Shown here: in pieces, positions 22,853-31,900 of the stretch
Layout: each line of letters starts with the position of its first letter
Numbering within the stretch: position 1 is the first letter of the stretch
NCBI GenBank assembly: GCA_026645745.1
Contig: JAPKMU010000007.1
Span: forward strand, 1-33,049
DNA length: 33,049 bases
Source: Anaerolineae bacterium
Lineage (GTDB): Bacteria; Chloroflexota; Anaerolineae; Aggregatilineales; Phototrophicaceae
Direction: 5' to 3'
The notes under the pieces: model-generated
The model's database searches: none
What the model saw: only the letters and a program-made list of their open reading frames with translations
Told to the model about the DNA's origin: nothing
Position numbers and translations under genes: made by a program

Positions 22853-24331
22853 ATGAATTGGCGTGATCGTTTGCAAGAAACGTTTGAAACGCTTTTATTG
22901 CGCCTGACGATGTGGATCACGGGAAAGAAACCGGAGCAGTTTCTCGCCAGCGGCATGAAGAATGTTCAAAACCAGAATTACGCCTATGGCATTACCGAAC
23001 TGACCAAGGTTATTCGGCTGAGACCTTATTACTTTCGCATGGGGCAAGCATACTACTTTCGAGGAATCGCGTATGCCCGTTTGGGTGATGAAGCGAGTGC
23101 GCTCCAAGATTTGACAGCCGCGACCGTCTACCTCCCAACCATACCTGACGTGTATATCACGCGTGGAGAAGTGCACCTTTTTCACGGGCGACCCGCAGAC
23201 GCGCTAAAGGACTTTGAAAAGGCGATTTCACTGCACGCCAAAACGGATCAGGTGTTCGGTTTTCGGGCAAATGCTCACAGACATCTGAAAAATCTTGAGA
23301 AGGCGCGTGAGGATTTTTCGCAAGCGAGCCGTTTGAATCCCCTCTCTCCCGGTTGGCATTATGGACAAGCGTTGGTCTGTTTCGAATTGAAAGAATTTTC
23401 CGCTGCGATCAGCGGCTTTGATGAGGCAATTCGTCTGAAGCCTGACCTTACAGAACCCTATGTGTATCGTGCGTCGGCGCGATCGGAGAGAGAAGACTTT
23501 GATGGCGCAATCAGCGATGTGTCAACGGCGCTGAATCTGCGCATTGATGACCCTTTGTTACGCGCATGGGCGTACAATATTCGGGGTTGGGCACGCTATA
23601 AGAAGAACGAACATGGGCTTGCTGTCATTGACTATAACGAAGCGATACGCCTTGAACCTCAGAACGTAGGTCTCCTAATCAACCGAGTGCTTGCGCTGTT
23701 TCCGAAAAAGTCCTATGACCTTGTGATCATCGATTGCACAGAGATTATTCGGCTTTTACCCGACCACCCGGATGGATATAGACTTCGCGCACTGGCTCGG
23801 AATCGCCAACACGATTACGCGGCGGCGATTGCGGATGCAACCGAAGCGATCCGCCTCAAACCAGATTTTGTCGAAGCCTATATCAACCGGGGGTACGCCT
23901 ACAGCAAATCAGGCGATTACGAACGCGCGATCGCCGACTACAACGAAGCACTGAAATATCAACCGGATTTCGCTTTGGCATTTAACAATCGCGGTTATGC
24001 CCGCTGCAAACAAGGGGATTATGAGGGCGCGATTGAGGATGCGGATATCGCCCTTAACCTAAAACAATGGGAAAATGCGTACTGCACCCGCGCCGAAGCG
24101 CGTCACGGTAAAGGCGATAATGAAGGCGCACTCGCGGATATTGAAGAAGCGCTGAAACTTAAACCGGAGCATTCCTTCGCGTTCAAGTTACGGGGCAGAA
24201 TCCGCGCCGCACAAGGTGATCTCAATGCCGCCATCGTGGACTGGAAAGAAGCGATCCGCCTAGACGATGATGAAAGCGCCGAGATCTCGCAGTGGATTGC
24301 TGATGCAGAAGAAAAACTTAAGGGCGGATAA
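22853..24331 (+). CDS. TPR-repeat protein
   Basis: 492 residues. The ATG at 22853 is chosen because GGAGG lies seven bases upstream; an earlier GTG at 22799 overlaps the putative promoter. Apart from about 40 N-terminal residues the protein is a run of about a dozen 34-residue TPR units, most with the consensus ...Y..RG.A....GDYE.AIADY.EAL.L.P (for example VEAYINRGYAYSKSGDYERA). The solenoid probably binds partner proteins. There is no signal peptide. The amphipathic N-terminus (LQETFETLLLRLTMWITGK) could associate with a membrane. A flavoprotein gene follows after 72 bases. Confidence 0.9.
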   Translation: MNWRDRLQETFETLLLRLTMWITGKKPEQFLASGMKNVQNQNYAYGITELTKVIRLRPYYFRMGQAYYFRGIAYARLGDEASALQDLTAATVYLPTIPDVYITRGEVHLFHGRPADALKDFEKAISLHAKTDQVFGFRANAHRHLKNLEKAREDFSQASRLNPLSPGWHYGQALVCFELKEFSAAISGFDEAIRLKPDLTEPYVYRASARSEREDFDGAISDVSTALNLRIDDPLLRAWAYNIRGWARYKKNEHGLAVIDYNEAIRLEPQNVGLLINRVLALFPKKSYDLVIIDCTEIIRLLPDHPDGYRLRALARNRQHDYAAAIADATEAIRLKPDFVEAYINRGYAYSKSGDYERAIADYNEALKYQPDFALAFNNRGYARCKQGDYEGAIEDADIALNLKQWENAYCTRAEARHGKGDNEGALADIEEALKLKPEHSFAFKLRGRIRAAQGDLNAAIVDWKEAIRLDDDESAEISQWIADAEEKLKGG

Positions 24332-24403
24332 ACCGGGAACTTTTTTCACGCCGCTGACGTTCTTAGGCATACAGAGATCACACGACAGAAGGAAAAACTC
24401 CGA

Positions 24404-24916
24404 ATGCGTGAATTCAAACGGATGCGCCCCAAAATGGATGTGGGCTACGGCGTGAATACCGATGAAGCAGGCATGCTTGAATGGGCGTGGGTGGATGAGC
24501 AGATGACAGCGGCGCGCAATTACTGGATCATCTCGACGCGGAAAGCAGGTGCTCCCCATGCCGCTCCGGTGTGGGGCGTGTGGATCGACGGCGCTTTCTA
24601 CTGGTCAACGAGCGAAAACGCGGTCAAAGCGCGCAACCTGTTGAACAATCCTCAAGTCATCGTTCATCTTGAGAGCGGCGACGACGTGGTGATCATGGAA
24701 GGGCGCGCGGCGGTCATCGATCAACAAAAAGAAGCTGAAATGATGAAACGCATCACGGGCGCGTATGCGATCAAATATGAAATGCCGGATGCTGCCGAGG
24801 CATTTTCAGGTGGATTGGCGTTCGTGCTTGCGCCAAGCGTCGTCATGGCTTGGAAAGAATCCGATTTCCCAAAAACCGCCGCCCGTTTTGAGTTTGCGTC
24901 ATCAAGCGGCGCTTAA
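24404..24916 (+). CDS. Pyridoxamine-5'-phosphate-oxidase-like (split beta-barrel) flavoprotein
   Basis: 170 residues, normal for the small PNPOx-like family. The split-barrel pattern is visible: NYWIISTRKAGAPHAAPVWGVWIDGAFYWSTSENAVKARNLLNNPQVIVHLESGDDVVIMEGRAAVI. It then ends with a helix and a final strand (FAFV-like AFVLAPSVVMAW). Members bind FMN, F420 or haem and reduce or oxidise small molecules, so the exact cofactor cannot be told. AAGGA lies before the ATG. Its last 15 bases overlap the end of holB on the other strand. Confidence 0.82.
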   Translation: MREFKRMRPKMDVGYGVNTDEAGMLEWAWVDEQMTAARNYWIISTRKAGAPHAAPVWGVWIDGAFYWSTSENAVKARNLLNNPQVIVHLESGDDVVIMEGRAAVIDQQKEAEMMKRITGAYAIKYEMPDAAEAFSGGLAFVLAPSVVMAWKESDFPKTAARFEFASSSGA

Positions 24917-25912
24917 GCCGGGATAATCCAAAAACATAACCTCTAAGCCGAGCCGCGCGCTCGCATTCGTATCCAACAACTTGAGCATGCCAGTTGTCGC
25001 CCGCAGCGCGGCAAGCGCCTGTTCCGGCGACAAATGATCCGCGAGTGCGCGCAGTGCTGGAGCACGGTCGATATTCGTGAGCGGTGTTCCGGCGTTTTCG
25101 CTCATCAAGACCAGATCACGCCAATACGAAAGCCACAATTCGAGCAGTGTCCGCAGCGCGTCTTTATCCTTCGCCAAATCTTCAGCGGCGGCGAACCGCT
25201 TGGCGCGCGTGTCCTTGACCAAATTTTCGAGCATATCAAGCGCGGCGGCGCGCATCTCCAACACGGATGAATCCGCAAGCGCGTTCAGTGCCCAACCGGG
25301 TCTGCCCCCGCTCAACGCGGCGAGGATCGCAGAGGTCTTTTCGTCCGTGTCTCGTGCGATCAGCGCATCGCGGATCGCGGCGATCGCCACCGGTCGGAGT
25401 CGAAACACTTGGCTGCGGCTGGTAATCGTCGCCAGAATCGGCGCAAGCGAACGCGCCAGCAGGATCAACACACCCGTTTCGGCGGGTTCTTCCAACGTTT
25501 TCAGGAGCGCATCCTGACCCACGCCCATCGCCGTATCAAAGTCGCGGAAGATCGCGATGCGGTGACGCCCTTCATACGGTTTCATGGCGATCTGCGACGA
25601 AATCCGTCGAACTTCGTCAATCTTGAGTGTCGCCGTCTCGCGGACGCTGTACATCACATCCGGGTAACTTTCGCTCAAGATGCGATGACATGCGCTGCAT
25701 TCGCCGCAAGGGCGGCTTGCCGGGTCAGCGTGCTGACACTGAAGCGTCATCGCAAAACCGCGCGCCAATGTCTCTTTGCCCACACCCTCCGCGCCGACGA
25801 ATAGATAGGCTTGGCGGGCGCGTCCGCTTTGAATCGAGCGGCGGAGCGCATCGACCGCCCACTCATGCCCGATCATCCCCCATGTTTGAGAAAATGGAGC
25901 GTCGTTTGTCAT
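24902..25912 (-). CDS. holB: DNA polymerase III subunit delta' (clamp loader)
   Basis: 336 residues. AAA+ features are visible: Walker A GAEGVGKET (40-48), a zinc site C59...C69-GE-C72-SA-C75, and ALLKTLEEPAETGVLILLARSLAPILATITSRSQVFRLRP (sensor region, with SRSQ where most relatives have SRCQ). The C-terminal helical domain is shorter and divergent, as is usual. The subunit helps load the beta clamp onto primed DNA. The ATG overlaps the stop of an upstream hydrolase remnant (TAATG), so translation was once coupled to it. Its 3' end overlaps the PNPOx-like gene by 15 bases tail to tail. Confidence 0.93.
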   Translation of the reverse strand: MTNDAPFSQTWGMIGHEWAVDALRRSIQSGRARQAYLFVGAEGVGKETLARGFAMTLQCQHADPASRPCGECSACHRILSESYPDVMYSVRETATLKIDEVRRISSQIAMKPYEGRHRIAIFRDFDTAMGVGQDALLKTLEEPAETGVLILLARSLAPILATITSRSQVFRLRPVAIAAIRDALIARDTDEKTSAILAALSGGRPGWALNALADSSVLEMRAAALDMLENLVKDTRAKRFAAAEDLAKDKDALRTLLELWLSYWRDLVLMSENAGTPLTNIDRAPALRALADHLSPEQALAALRATTGMLKLLDTNASARLGLEVMFLDYPGLSAA

Positions 25913-25992
25913 TACGTCAGCGCCTTTGCTAATCGTTCGTCAAAGTCCGGGGGATAATCATGCCCTAAGCCGGGGATGATTTGCAGATCGAC
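25912..25992 (-). pseudogene. C-terminal remnant of an alpha/beta-hydrolase-type gene
   Basis: Twenty-six in-frame codons run from a stop (25995-25993) to the TAA at 25914-25912. They read VDLQIIPGLGHDYP followed by PDFDERLAKALT. The GLGHDYPPDF signature resembles the catalytic-His loop at the C-terminus of alpha/beta-hydrolases. No start codon, no upstream coding continuation and no catalytic Ser or Asp region is present, so this looks like the tail of a deleted gene. Its stop still overlaps the holB start. Confidence 0.55.
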
Positions 25993-26084
25993 TTAAGCAG
26001 TATTGATTGCTCATAAACACTCAATGAGTCTCGTGGAATAAAGTGAACCACATTTGCTTTAAAGGTACTTCTCTGACAAGGGTC

Positions 26085-26112
26085 TTTACACTTAAAACCG
26101 ATTCGCTATACC
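26085..26112 (+). promoter_or_regulatory. Putative promoter of the polyphosphate kinase gene
   Basis: TTTACA (26085-26090) and TATACC (26107-26112), spacer 16. Transcription would start close to 26119. That excludes the in-frame GTG at 26117 as start codon and supports the ATG at 26165. The rest of the 170-base gap shows no gene. Confidence 0.45.
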
Positions 26113-26164
26113 ATGTGTGGAATATTTCTCGGTAATCTTCACGATTAGAACAGCGGCGACTCCC

Positions 26165-28330
26165 ATGACTGCCCGAAAGTCAAACCCCGATTCCCCACCA
26201 TTGGACTCTAGCAATTATACCAACCGTGAATTGAGCTGGATCGAGTTTAATCGCCGTGTGCTGGCGGAAGCGGAAGATGAAACGCTTCCTCTGCTGGATC
26301 GCATCAAGTTTTTGGCGATTGTCAGCAGCAACATGGACGAGTTTTTCATGGTGAGGGTAGCGGCGGTTCATGCCAAGCTTCAGGTGAATTCGGTAACCAC
26401 GCGCCCAGATGGGATTCCCTACTCCAACTTGATTTTCCAGATACGCGAACGTGTACTGGCGATCATGGCGCGGCAGCGCGACTTGATGCGGGAACTCCTC
26501 GCAAAATTGGCGGAGCAGGGGGTGTTCATTGGCGGGGTGCACAATTTGCCCGATGACTGGCAGGTTGCGCTCGAACGCTATTTCCGCGAAGAAATCTTCC
26601 CTGTGCTGACCCCACTAGCGGTTGATCATGCGCGTCCGTTCCCGTTCATCTCCAACTTGAGCCTGAACCTTGCGGTCAGCTTGCGGCGGTTGGATAAGCC
26701 GAACGAAGCACCGGAGTTTGTGCGCTTGAAGATTCCCGACCTCACGCCGCGCTTGGTCAACTTGGAGCCGGTACTGCGCCAATACGCCGAATCTGAATTC
26801 GACCGGGATGCTGCGCGTTCGACCTTCGTTTGGATTGAAGACTTGATCGGGACGTATGTCGGTCATCTGTTTCCCGGTATGGAAGTGCTGCATCAATCGC
26901 CGTTCCGCCTCACACGTAATGCCGATGTTGACTTTGAGCAGGAGCAGGAAGCGGAAGAAAAGGCAATCGATCAGCGTGTCGAAGAAGCCATGCGCGAACG
27001 CGAGTTTGGTCAAGTGGTGCGTTTGTCCGTCCCACATGGAATCGACCCAACAATCTTGAATACGCTGATCAATCGTCTAGAAATTCAAGCGGATCGTGAC
27101 CTGTATCATATTGACGGTGCGCTTGGCGCAAGCAGTTTGATGGAACTGCTTGCAGTGGATCGCCCGGACTTAAAGCAGCAGGGATATACCCCGCGCATCG
27201 CGCACGGTTTTTCCGAAGACGATGACATATTCGAGACGATTCGCCATCACGACGTGCTGGTGCATCATCCCTATGATTCATTCTTACCCGTCGAACGCTT
27301 CTTCCGTGATGCGGCGCGCGATCCACAGGTGTTAGCGATCAAAGCGACGCTGTACCGTGTTGGACGCAATTCATCCATCGTTCAATCGCTGCTTGAAGCG
27401 CGCGAAAATGATAAACAAGTCGCGGTGCTGGTCGAGCTTAAAGCGCGGTTTGATGAAGAAAATAACCTCGAATGGGCACGCCAGTTGGACGATAAAGGTG
27501 TGCACGTCACCTACGGCGTCGAGGAACTTCCCGTCAAGACGCACGCGAAGATCGCCCTCGTTGTGCGCAAAGAGCCGGATGGTGTGCGTCGCTATGTGCA
27601 TTTGGGCACGGGCAATTACAACAGTTCGACGGCGCGTTTGTACACTGACCTCGGCATGTTCACATGCAACCGCGAGATCGCTGAGGATGCGACACGGTTG
27701 TTCAACCGCTTGACGGGATTCGCGCCGGGGACGACCTATCAGCGGCTTTTGGTCGCGCCAGAATTCTTACATCGCAGTTTGATGGCGCTGATTGACCGCG
27801 AGATCGAAGCAGCGCACGAAGGGAAGCCTGCGCGTTTGATCTTCAAGATGAACCAGCTTGAGGAAGACGAAACGATCCGCAAGCTGTATCAAGCCTCACA
27901 GGCGGGTGTGCAGGTTGATCTCATCGTGCGCGGGATTTGCTGTCTGCGCCCCGGTCTGCCGGAATTGAGTGAAAATATCCGTGTACGGAGTATCGTCGGG
28001 CGCTATCTTGAACATGCGCGCATCTTCTACTTCCAAAATGCGCCGCCGGATCAGCGGATTTATCTCGGCAGCGCAGATTTGATGCGCCGTAATCTTTACA
28101 ACCGTGTTGAAGTTGTGTTTCCGGTGATGGATCCGCGATTGCAGCATTCACTTCTGCGCATGCTGGCGACTCAACTGCGGGACAATGTGAACGCATGGAT
28201 TCTGCACCCCGATGACACATATACACCGGTTGTTCCCGCGCAAGGGGAGCAGGTGATCGACAGTCATCAGGTTTTCATGCACAAGAGCGTTGGCTTGGAT
28301 GAACTGCCGGAAGGCGTGCCAACCCCGTAA
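26165..28330 (+). CDS. ppk1: Polyphosphate kinase 1
   Basis: 721 residues, full length. The N-terminal domain opens NRELSWIEFNRRVLAEAED and LLDRIKFLAIVSSNMDEFFMVR, both diagnostic. Catalytic parts are VKTHAKIALV (His460, the autophosphorylated histidine by alignment with the family), YVHLGTGNYNSSTARLYTDLG, RYLEHARIFYF (His617) and YLGSADLMRRNLYNRVEVVFPV. The enzyme reversibly builds polyphosphate from ATP and supports phosphate storage and stress survival. The ATG at 26165 is preferred (promoter argument above), although the Shine-Dalgarno is weak. It is transcribed alone. Confidence 0.97.
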   Translation: MTARKSNPDSPPLDSSNYTNRELSWIEFNRRVLAEAEDETLPLLDRIKFLAIVSSNMDEFFMVRVAAVHAKLQVNSVTTRPDGIPYSNLIFQIRERVLAIMARQRDLMRELLAKLAEQGVFIGGVHNLPDDWQVALERYFREEIFPVLTPLAVDHARPFPFISNLSLNLAVSLRRLDKPNEAPEFVRLKIPDLTPRLVNLEPVLRQYAESEFDRDAARSTFVWIEDLIGTYVGHLFPGMEVLHQSPFRLTRNADVDFEQEQEAEEKAIDQRVEEAMREREFGQVVRLSVPHGIDPTILNTLINRLEIQADRDLYHIDGALGASSLMELLAVDRPDLKQQGYTPRIAHGFSEDDDIFETIRHHDVLVHHPYDSFLPVERFFRDAARDPQVLAIKATLYRVGRNSSIVQSLLEARENDKQVAVLVELKARFDEENNLEWARQLDDKGVHVTYGVEELPVKTHAKIALVVRKEPDGVRRYVHLGTGNYNSSTARLYTDLGMFTCNREIAEDATRLFNRLTGFAPGTTYQRLLVAPEFLHRSLMALIDREIEAAHEGKPARLIFKMNQLEEDETIRKLYQASQAGVQVDLIVRGICCLRPGLPELSENIRVRSIVGRYLEHARIFYFQNAPPDQRIYLGSADLMRRNLYNRVEVVFPVMDPRLQHSLLRMLATQLRDNVNAWILHPDDTYTPVVPAQGEQVIDSHQVFMHKSVGLDELPEGVPTP

Positions 28331-28342
28331 ACCATCAATTGA

Positions 28343-28372
28343 CCCCTCTCGATCAAGATCGATTGGGAGGGG
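28343..28372 (+). terminator. Hairpin after ppk1 (probable terminator)
   Basis: CCCCTC-TCGATC (28343-28354), AA, GATCGA (28357-28362), then a four-base bulge and GAGGGG (28367-28372). It starts 13 bases after the stop; there is no clear T-run. Confidence 0.5.
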
Positions 28373-28457
28373 CGCGTTCCCCCTTTCTGCTTAAGTTCCG
28401 CTAAACGATCTATGTTATGCTGCCTGTTTCAAGCTCAAACTGCGAAAGGTTTTCGTA

Positions 28458-29639
28458 ATGAAACTTCGGTATTGGTTTGCGGCGCTGCTGGTGAGCATGT
28501 TGGCATTGACGGCGGCGGCACAAGATGATGTGCCGACCACGCGCGACGGTGCGCCGGATGCGTCGAAAGTGATGCTCACCCCAGTGGCGAATGGTTTTGT
28601 CCGCCCTTTGCTTGTGACTCATGCAGGTGATGGGACGGGCTGGTTGTACGTTGTCGAGCAGGGCGGAACGATCTGGTTGCTCATCGATGGCGAGCGCCAG
28701 CCTACCCCGTTCCTTGATCTATCGGATCGCGTCAGCCCAGAGGCAACCCAAGAGGGCGGTTATACCGAACGCGGACTGCTTGGGTTGGCATTCGCGCCGG
28801 ATTACGCGGACAGCGGTTTCTTCTACGTCAACTACACCGACATCGGCGGGAATACCGTGCTTGCGCGTTACGCACGCTCCGCTGATGATCCGATGACCGC
28901 CGATCCCGATCCCGTGAGCGTGCTCTTGACTCAACAGCAGCCGTTCCCGAACCACAACGGCGGGCATCTGGCGTTTGGACCGGACGGGTATTTATACATC
29001 GGGCTTGGCGACGGCGGTTCCGCGGGTGATCCGCTCGAAGCAGGGCAGGATTTAGAGACGTGGCTCGGTAAGATTCTCCGCATCGATGTCAGCACCGAAC
29101 TCTATACCGTTCCGGCGGATAATCCTTTTGTCGGTGTTGACGACGCACGCGAAGAAATATGGGCGTTCGGACTGCGTAATCCTTGGCGCTTCACATTTGA
29201 CCGCGCAACGGGCGATCTTTACATCGCCGACGTTGGACAAAATCAATGGGAAGAAGTGAATTTCCAACCAGCCGACAGCGCAGGTGGTGAAAACTACGGT
29301 TGGAATGTCTACGAAGCGTCGCATCCCTACAGCGGCGCTTCGGCTCCGGCGGATATGATCCTCCCGATTGCGGAATACAGTCACGGCGAGGGTGTATCGA
29401 TTTCGGGCGGTTATGTGTATCGCGGCAGCGCGGTTCCTGATCTGGTTGGCGCTTATCTCTACGGCGACTTTGGCACAGGCGTGATGTGGTCGGCGTGGCG
29501 TAACCCGTCGATGGAGTGGGAGAGCGGCATTTTTATGGATACCCCCTACTCGATCAGCTCGTTTGGCGAGGATGAAGCCGGAGAGCTGTATCTCGTCGAT
29601 TACGGCGGCACAATTTACCGATTTGACGCAGCGTCATAA
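28458..29639 (+). CDS. Secreted PQQ-dependent sugar (aldose) dehydrogenase-like beta-propeller
   Basis: 393 residues with a signal peptide (1-22, ending AAAQD). Family landmarks are GLLGLAFAPDYADSGFFYVNYTD (107-128), NHNGGHLAFGPDGYLYIGLGDGG (165-187), LGKILRIDV, EIWAFGLRNPWRFTFDRATGDLYIADVGQNQWEEV, and GGYVYRGSAVPDLVGAYLYGDFGTG near the end. This is the GSDH fold. Its catalytic His and PQQ/calcium sites lie in these loops (His166/His170 region), and members oxidise aldoses outside the cytoplasm. Electrons might pass to a c-type cytochrome, but none is adjacent. GAAAGG lies before the ATG. A strong hairpin follows the stop. Confidence 0.9.
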   Translation: MKLRYWFAALLVSMLALTAAAQDDVPTTRDGAPDASKVMLTPVANGFVRPLLVTHAGDGTGWLYVVEQGGTIWLLIDGERQPTPFLDLSDRVSPEATQEGGYTERGLLGLAFAPDYADSGFFYVNYTDIGGNTVLARYARSADDPMTADPDPVSVLLTQQQPFPNHNGGHLAFGPDGYLYIGLGDGGSAGDPLEAGQDLETWLGKILRIDVSTELYTVPADNPFVGVDDAREEIWAFGLRNPWRFTFDRATGDLYIADVGQNQWEEVNFQPADSAGGENYGWNVYEASHPYSGASAPADMILPIAEYSHGEGVSISGGYVYRGSAVPDLVGAYLYGDFGTGVMWSAWRNPSMEWESGIFMDTPYSISSFGEDEAGELYLVDYGGTIYRFDAAS

Positions 29640-29650
29640 TCGTATCTATC

Positions 29651-29679
29651 GCGGCACAGGGGCGTTCAACCTGTGCCGC
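29651..29679 (+). terminator. Perfect hairpin after the sugar dehydrogenase
   Basis: GCGGCACAGG (29651-29660), nine-base loop, CCTGTGCCGC (29670-29679), 12 bases past the stop. T-rich sequence is only modest, so it may be a weak or Rho-assisted terminator. Confidence 0.6.
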
Positions 29680-29725
29680 ACAATTGTTGTGCAAATTCCT
29701 CATACTAGCCTCTGACGTGAGTCTC

Positions 29726-29756
29726 TTACACTATTTATGAAAAATGTGGATACAAT
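29726..29756 (+). promoter_or_regulatory. Putative promoter of the CHAT cassette
   Basis: TTACAC (29726-29731) and TACAAT (29751-29756), spacer 19. The -10 box is good and the spacing is long. It lies about 50 bases before the CHAT gene. Confidence 0.35.
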
Positions 29757-29805
29757 GACAAGGTGCGCATTGCGCTTTTACTTTTCTCCCTAAACTCGGT
29801 TGTTT

Positions 29806-31887
29806 ATGGCTGTGCAAAGCATCGATCTCTTAATCAGCGCCGCTGCCTCTGTGTTTCAGGTGCGCGTAGTCGAATCACCTAATGGGCGGCTGGAATCTCC
29901 TGCCGCACTTCCGCTGAGCCCTGCCAGCAGTGGATACGTTTTTGGACGCGGCGACTCCGAAATCGTGATTCCGGTGACCATTGATGGTGTGACCGACGCC
30001 GATCATGCGAAAGAAATTGGCGCGGCGCTGTATAACGCGCTCACATCGGATGATCGACTTCAAGATTTGGTCACGAGCGCGATTGGCGGCGCGCGCGCGG
30101 TTGGTGCAGGGGCGCGCTTGCGCTTTCAAATTGAACCGCGCGCGATGCGTCGCATTCCGCTTGAACTTCTGTACCGCGAATCTGAGGGCTTTTTGACGCT
30201 GGCGCGCGATCTCTCGGTTGTGCGTTATCTGCCCGTCAGCGGACAGCCGATTCGCACACTGATTGTTCCGCCTCCGCTGCATATCTTAATCGTTACATTT
30301 GCCCCGCGCGACCTGCCGCCGCTGGACGCGAACGCGGAAATCCGGCGCATTCGTGATGCTTTAAGCACGCTCGAATCTGAAGGCGTTGTCGCAATTCAAG
30401 AACTGCGCAATCCTTCGCTTGACGTGCTGCGCCGGACGCTGCGCGAACAGCATATCGAAGCGCTGCATTTGATCGGGCATGGGGATTACCGTACCGATAC
30501 GCCGCTGTTGGCGCTGACCAAACCGGACGGCAGTGCTCACCTTGTTTCGGCAGAGACATTTGCGATTAACCTCGCGGGTGCGGATACGCTTCGTCTCGTG
30601 GTGTTCAACGCCTGTGATACCGCCATTCAATCAACGACGGCGGCATGGGTCGGAATCGCGCCTCAGGTGATGCAGTTAGGCAACCTTCCTGCCACGATTG
30701 CGATGAGTTCAACGATCACCGATGGTTCGGCGGTCGCATTCGCGCAGGGGTTCTACCGGTCGCTCGGTTGTGGGGACGACATCGATACCGCGATGCGTGA
30801 AGGACGGATCGCCATCTTCAACCGCACCGGATCACGCGCGGGGTTAGCGCGCGAGTTCGCCATTCCGGTTTTGTTTTTGCGTCCGTCAGATGCCCGCTTG
30901 ATCGAGTTTCCGATCCGCCAAACCGAGCGCATTCTAGAAACACTGACTCCACAAGATGGGCGTGAGCAGTTCGCAGCGCTGGCAAATTCTTATGCGCGCG
31001 TCGCCAACTGGAAGAGCGTTCATGATCACTTACAGTCGCTAGATACCAGTTTCGCACTGGTGGAAATCGAAATTGAGCGTGTGGCGGCGGCGGTCGTCTC
31101 CGATTTTCGCTTTGCCCTGCGCGGTTGGGCAGCCTGCCGCAGCGTGATCGAACGCCTTAAAGCACTGGCACGCGATCCCGCGACGGTGATCACAGGGACG
31201 GCATTCAATGAACACGCGAACGGCGCGATGAGCGGCGATGCGTGGATCGTTGAAATTGCCGTTTCAGCGCGTGGGATCGACCGTGCGCTCGAAACTGACG
31301 ATGAAGCGGCACTCCTCCGCGAAAGCCGTGCGTTACGCCGTGCGATTCTCACCTACTTAAACGTGAGCGATAAAGCGCTGGTCGATCTCAACCGCGATAT
31401 TCAGCAGGTCAACCTGACATTCACGGGCAGTGCAGCCGCAGAGATTCAAAAGCTCCATCAGTGGTTAGACGAACGCACGGCGATTCATGCGGCGATCAAC
31501 AGCACAGCGGCAGCATTTCGCCCGGTGCGCGATCTCGCTTTTCAGCCGTCAGGGAACGGGATGCTCGACTGGATTGAGCGTGCATGGAGCTATGTTCGCT
31601 CGAATGCACTGGACAGCCGTTTATTTCCTGAAGCCGAAGCGCGCGGTGATCTGGCGCGGAACGGCGCTCTGAGCGGCGCGGCGTATGCGGTCGAACTTGT
31701 GCGTGCAGCCGAAGGAATCGATCAAGCACTTCAGCTCGCGTTTGCCGCGAAACAGGATGAATCAGGCGATGTACAAAACGCGGCGCGCATCTTTGACACT
31801 GTGATCAGCAAACACGCGTTTCTTGCCGATCAAGCGCTCAAGGAAATTGCCGATCAACTTCGTGCGCTGGCAGGTCAATGGAAGTAG
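29806..31887 (+). CDS. CHAT-domain (caspase-like) protease with repeated helical C-terminus
   Basis: 693 residues from the ATG at 29806 (a TTG two codons earlier is possible). Residues 110-145 (RRIPLELLYRESEGFLTLARDLSVVRYLP) are the usual lead-in. The CHAT core follows, with the catalytic dyad His225 in LIGHGDYR and Cys270 in VFNACDTA, then a region ending SSTITDGSAVAFAQGFYRSL. CHAT proteases belong to the caspase/separase clan and cleave partner proteins in bacterial death and defence systems. The C-terminal half is helical and contains two related segments, ANGAMSGDAWIVEIAVSARG (about 470) and RNGALSGAAYAVELVRAAEG (about 620). It is 13 bases from the next gene and clearly an operon leader. 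Substrate unknown. Confidence 0.88.
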   Translation: MAVQSIDLLISAAASVFQVRVVESPNGRLESPAALPLSPASSGYVFGRGDSEIVIPVTIDGVTDADHAKEIGAALYNALTSDDRLQDLVTSAIGGARAVGAGARLRFQIEPRAMRRIPLELLYRESEGFLTLARDLSVVRYLPVSGQPIRTLIVPPPLHILIVTFAPRDLPPLDANAEIRRIRDALSTLESEGVVAIQELRNPSLDVLRRTLREQHIEALHLIGHGDYRTDTPLLALTKPDGSAHLVSAETFAINLAGADTLRLVVFNACDTAIQSTTAAWVGIAPQVMQLGNLPATIAMSSTITDGSAVAFAQGFYRSLGCGDDIDTAMREGRIAIFNRTGSRAGLAREFAIPVLFLRPSDARLIEFPIRQTERILETLTPQDGREQFAALANSYARVANWKSVHDHLQSLDTSFALVEIEIERVAAAVVSDFRFALRGWAACRSVIERLKALARDPATVITGTAFNEHANGAMSGDAWIVEIAVSARGIDRALETDDEAALLRESRALRRAILTYLNVSDKALVDLNRDIQQVNLTFTGSAAAEIQKLHQWLDERTAIHAAINSTAAAFRPVRDLAFQPSGNGMLDWIERAWSYVRSNALDSRLFPEAEARGDLARNGALSGAAYAVELVRAAEGIDQALQLAFAAKQDESGDVQNAARIFDTVISKHAFLADQALKEIADQLRALAGQWK

Positions 31888-31900
31888 TGGGGAGGGAATG

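Noticed and set aside
24902..24916. Frameshift or sequencing error at the PNPOx/holB junction
   Set aside because: Both proteins end naturally; the 15-base tail-to-tail overlap is a normal convergent arrangement.
29806..31887. CRISPR type III-E (Craspase-like) TPR-CHAT effector
   Set aside because: CHAT and TPR are on separate proteins, and no cas gene, repeat array or reverse transcriptase lies in the window.
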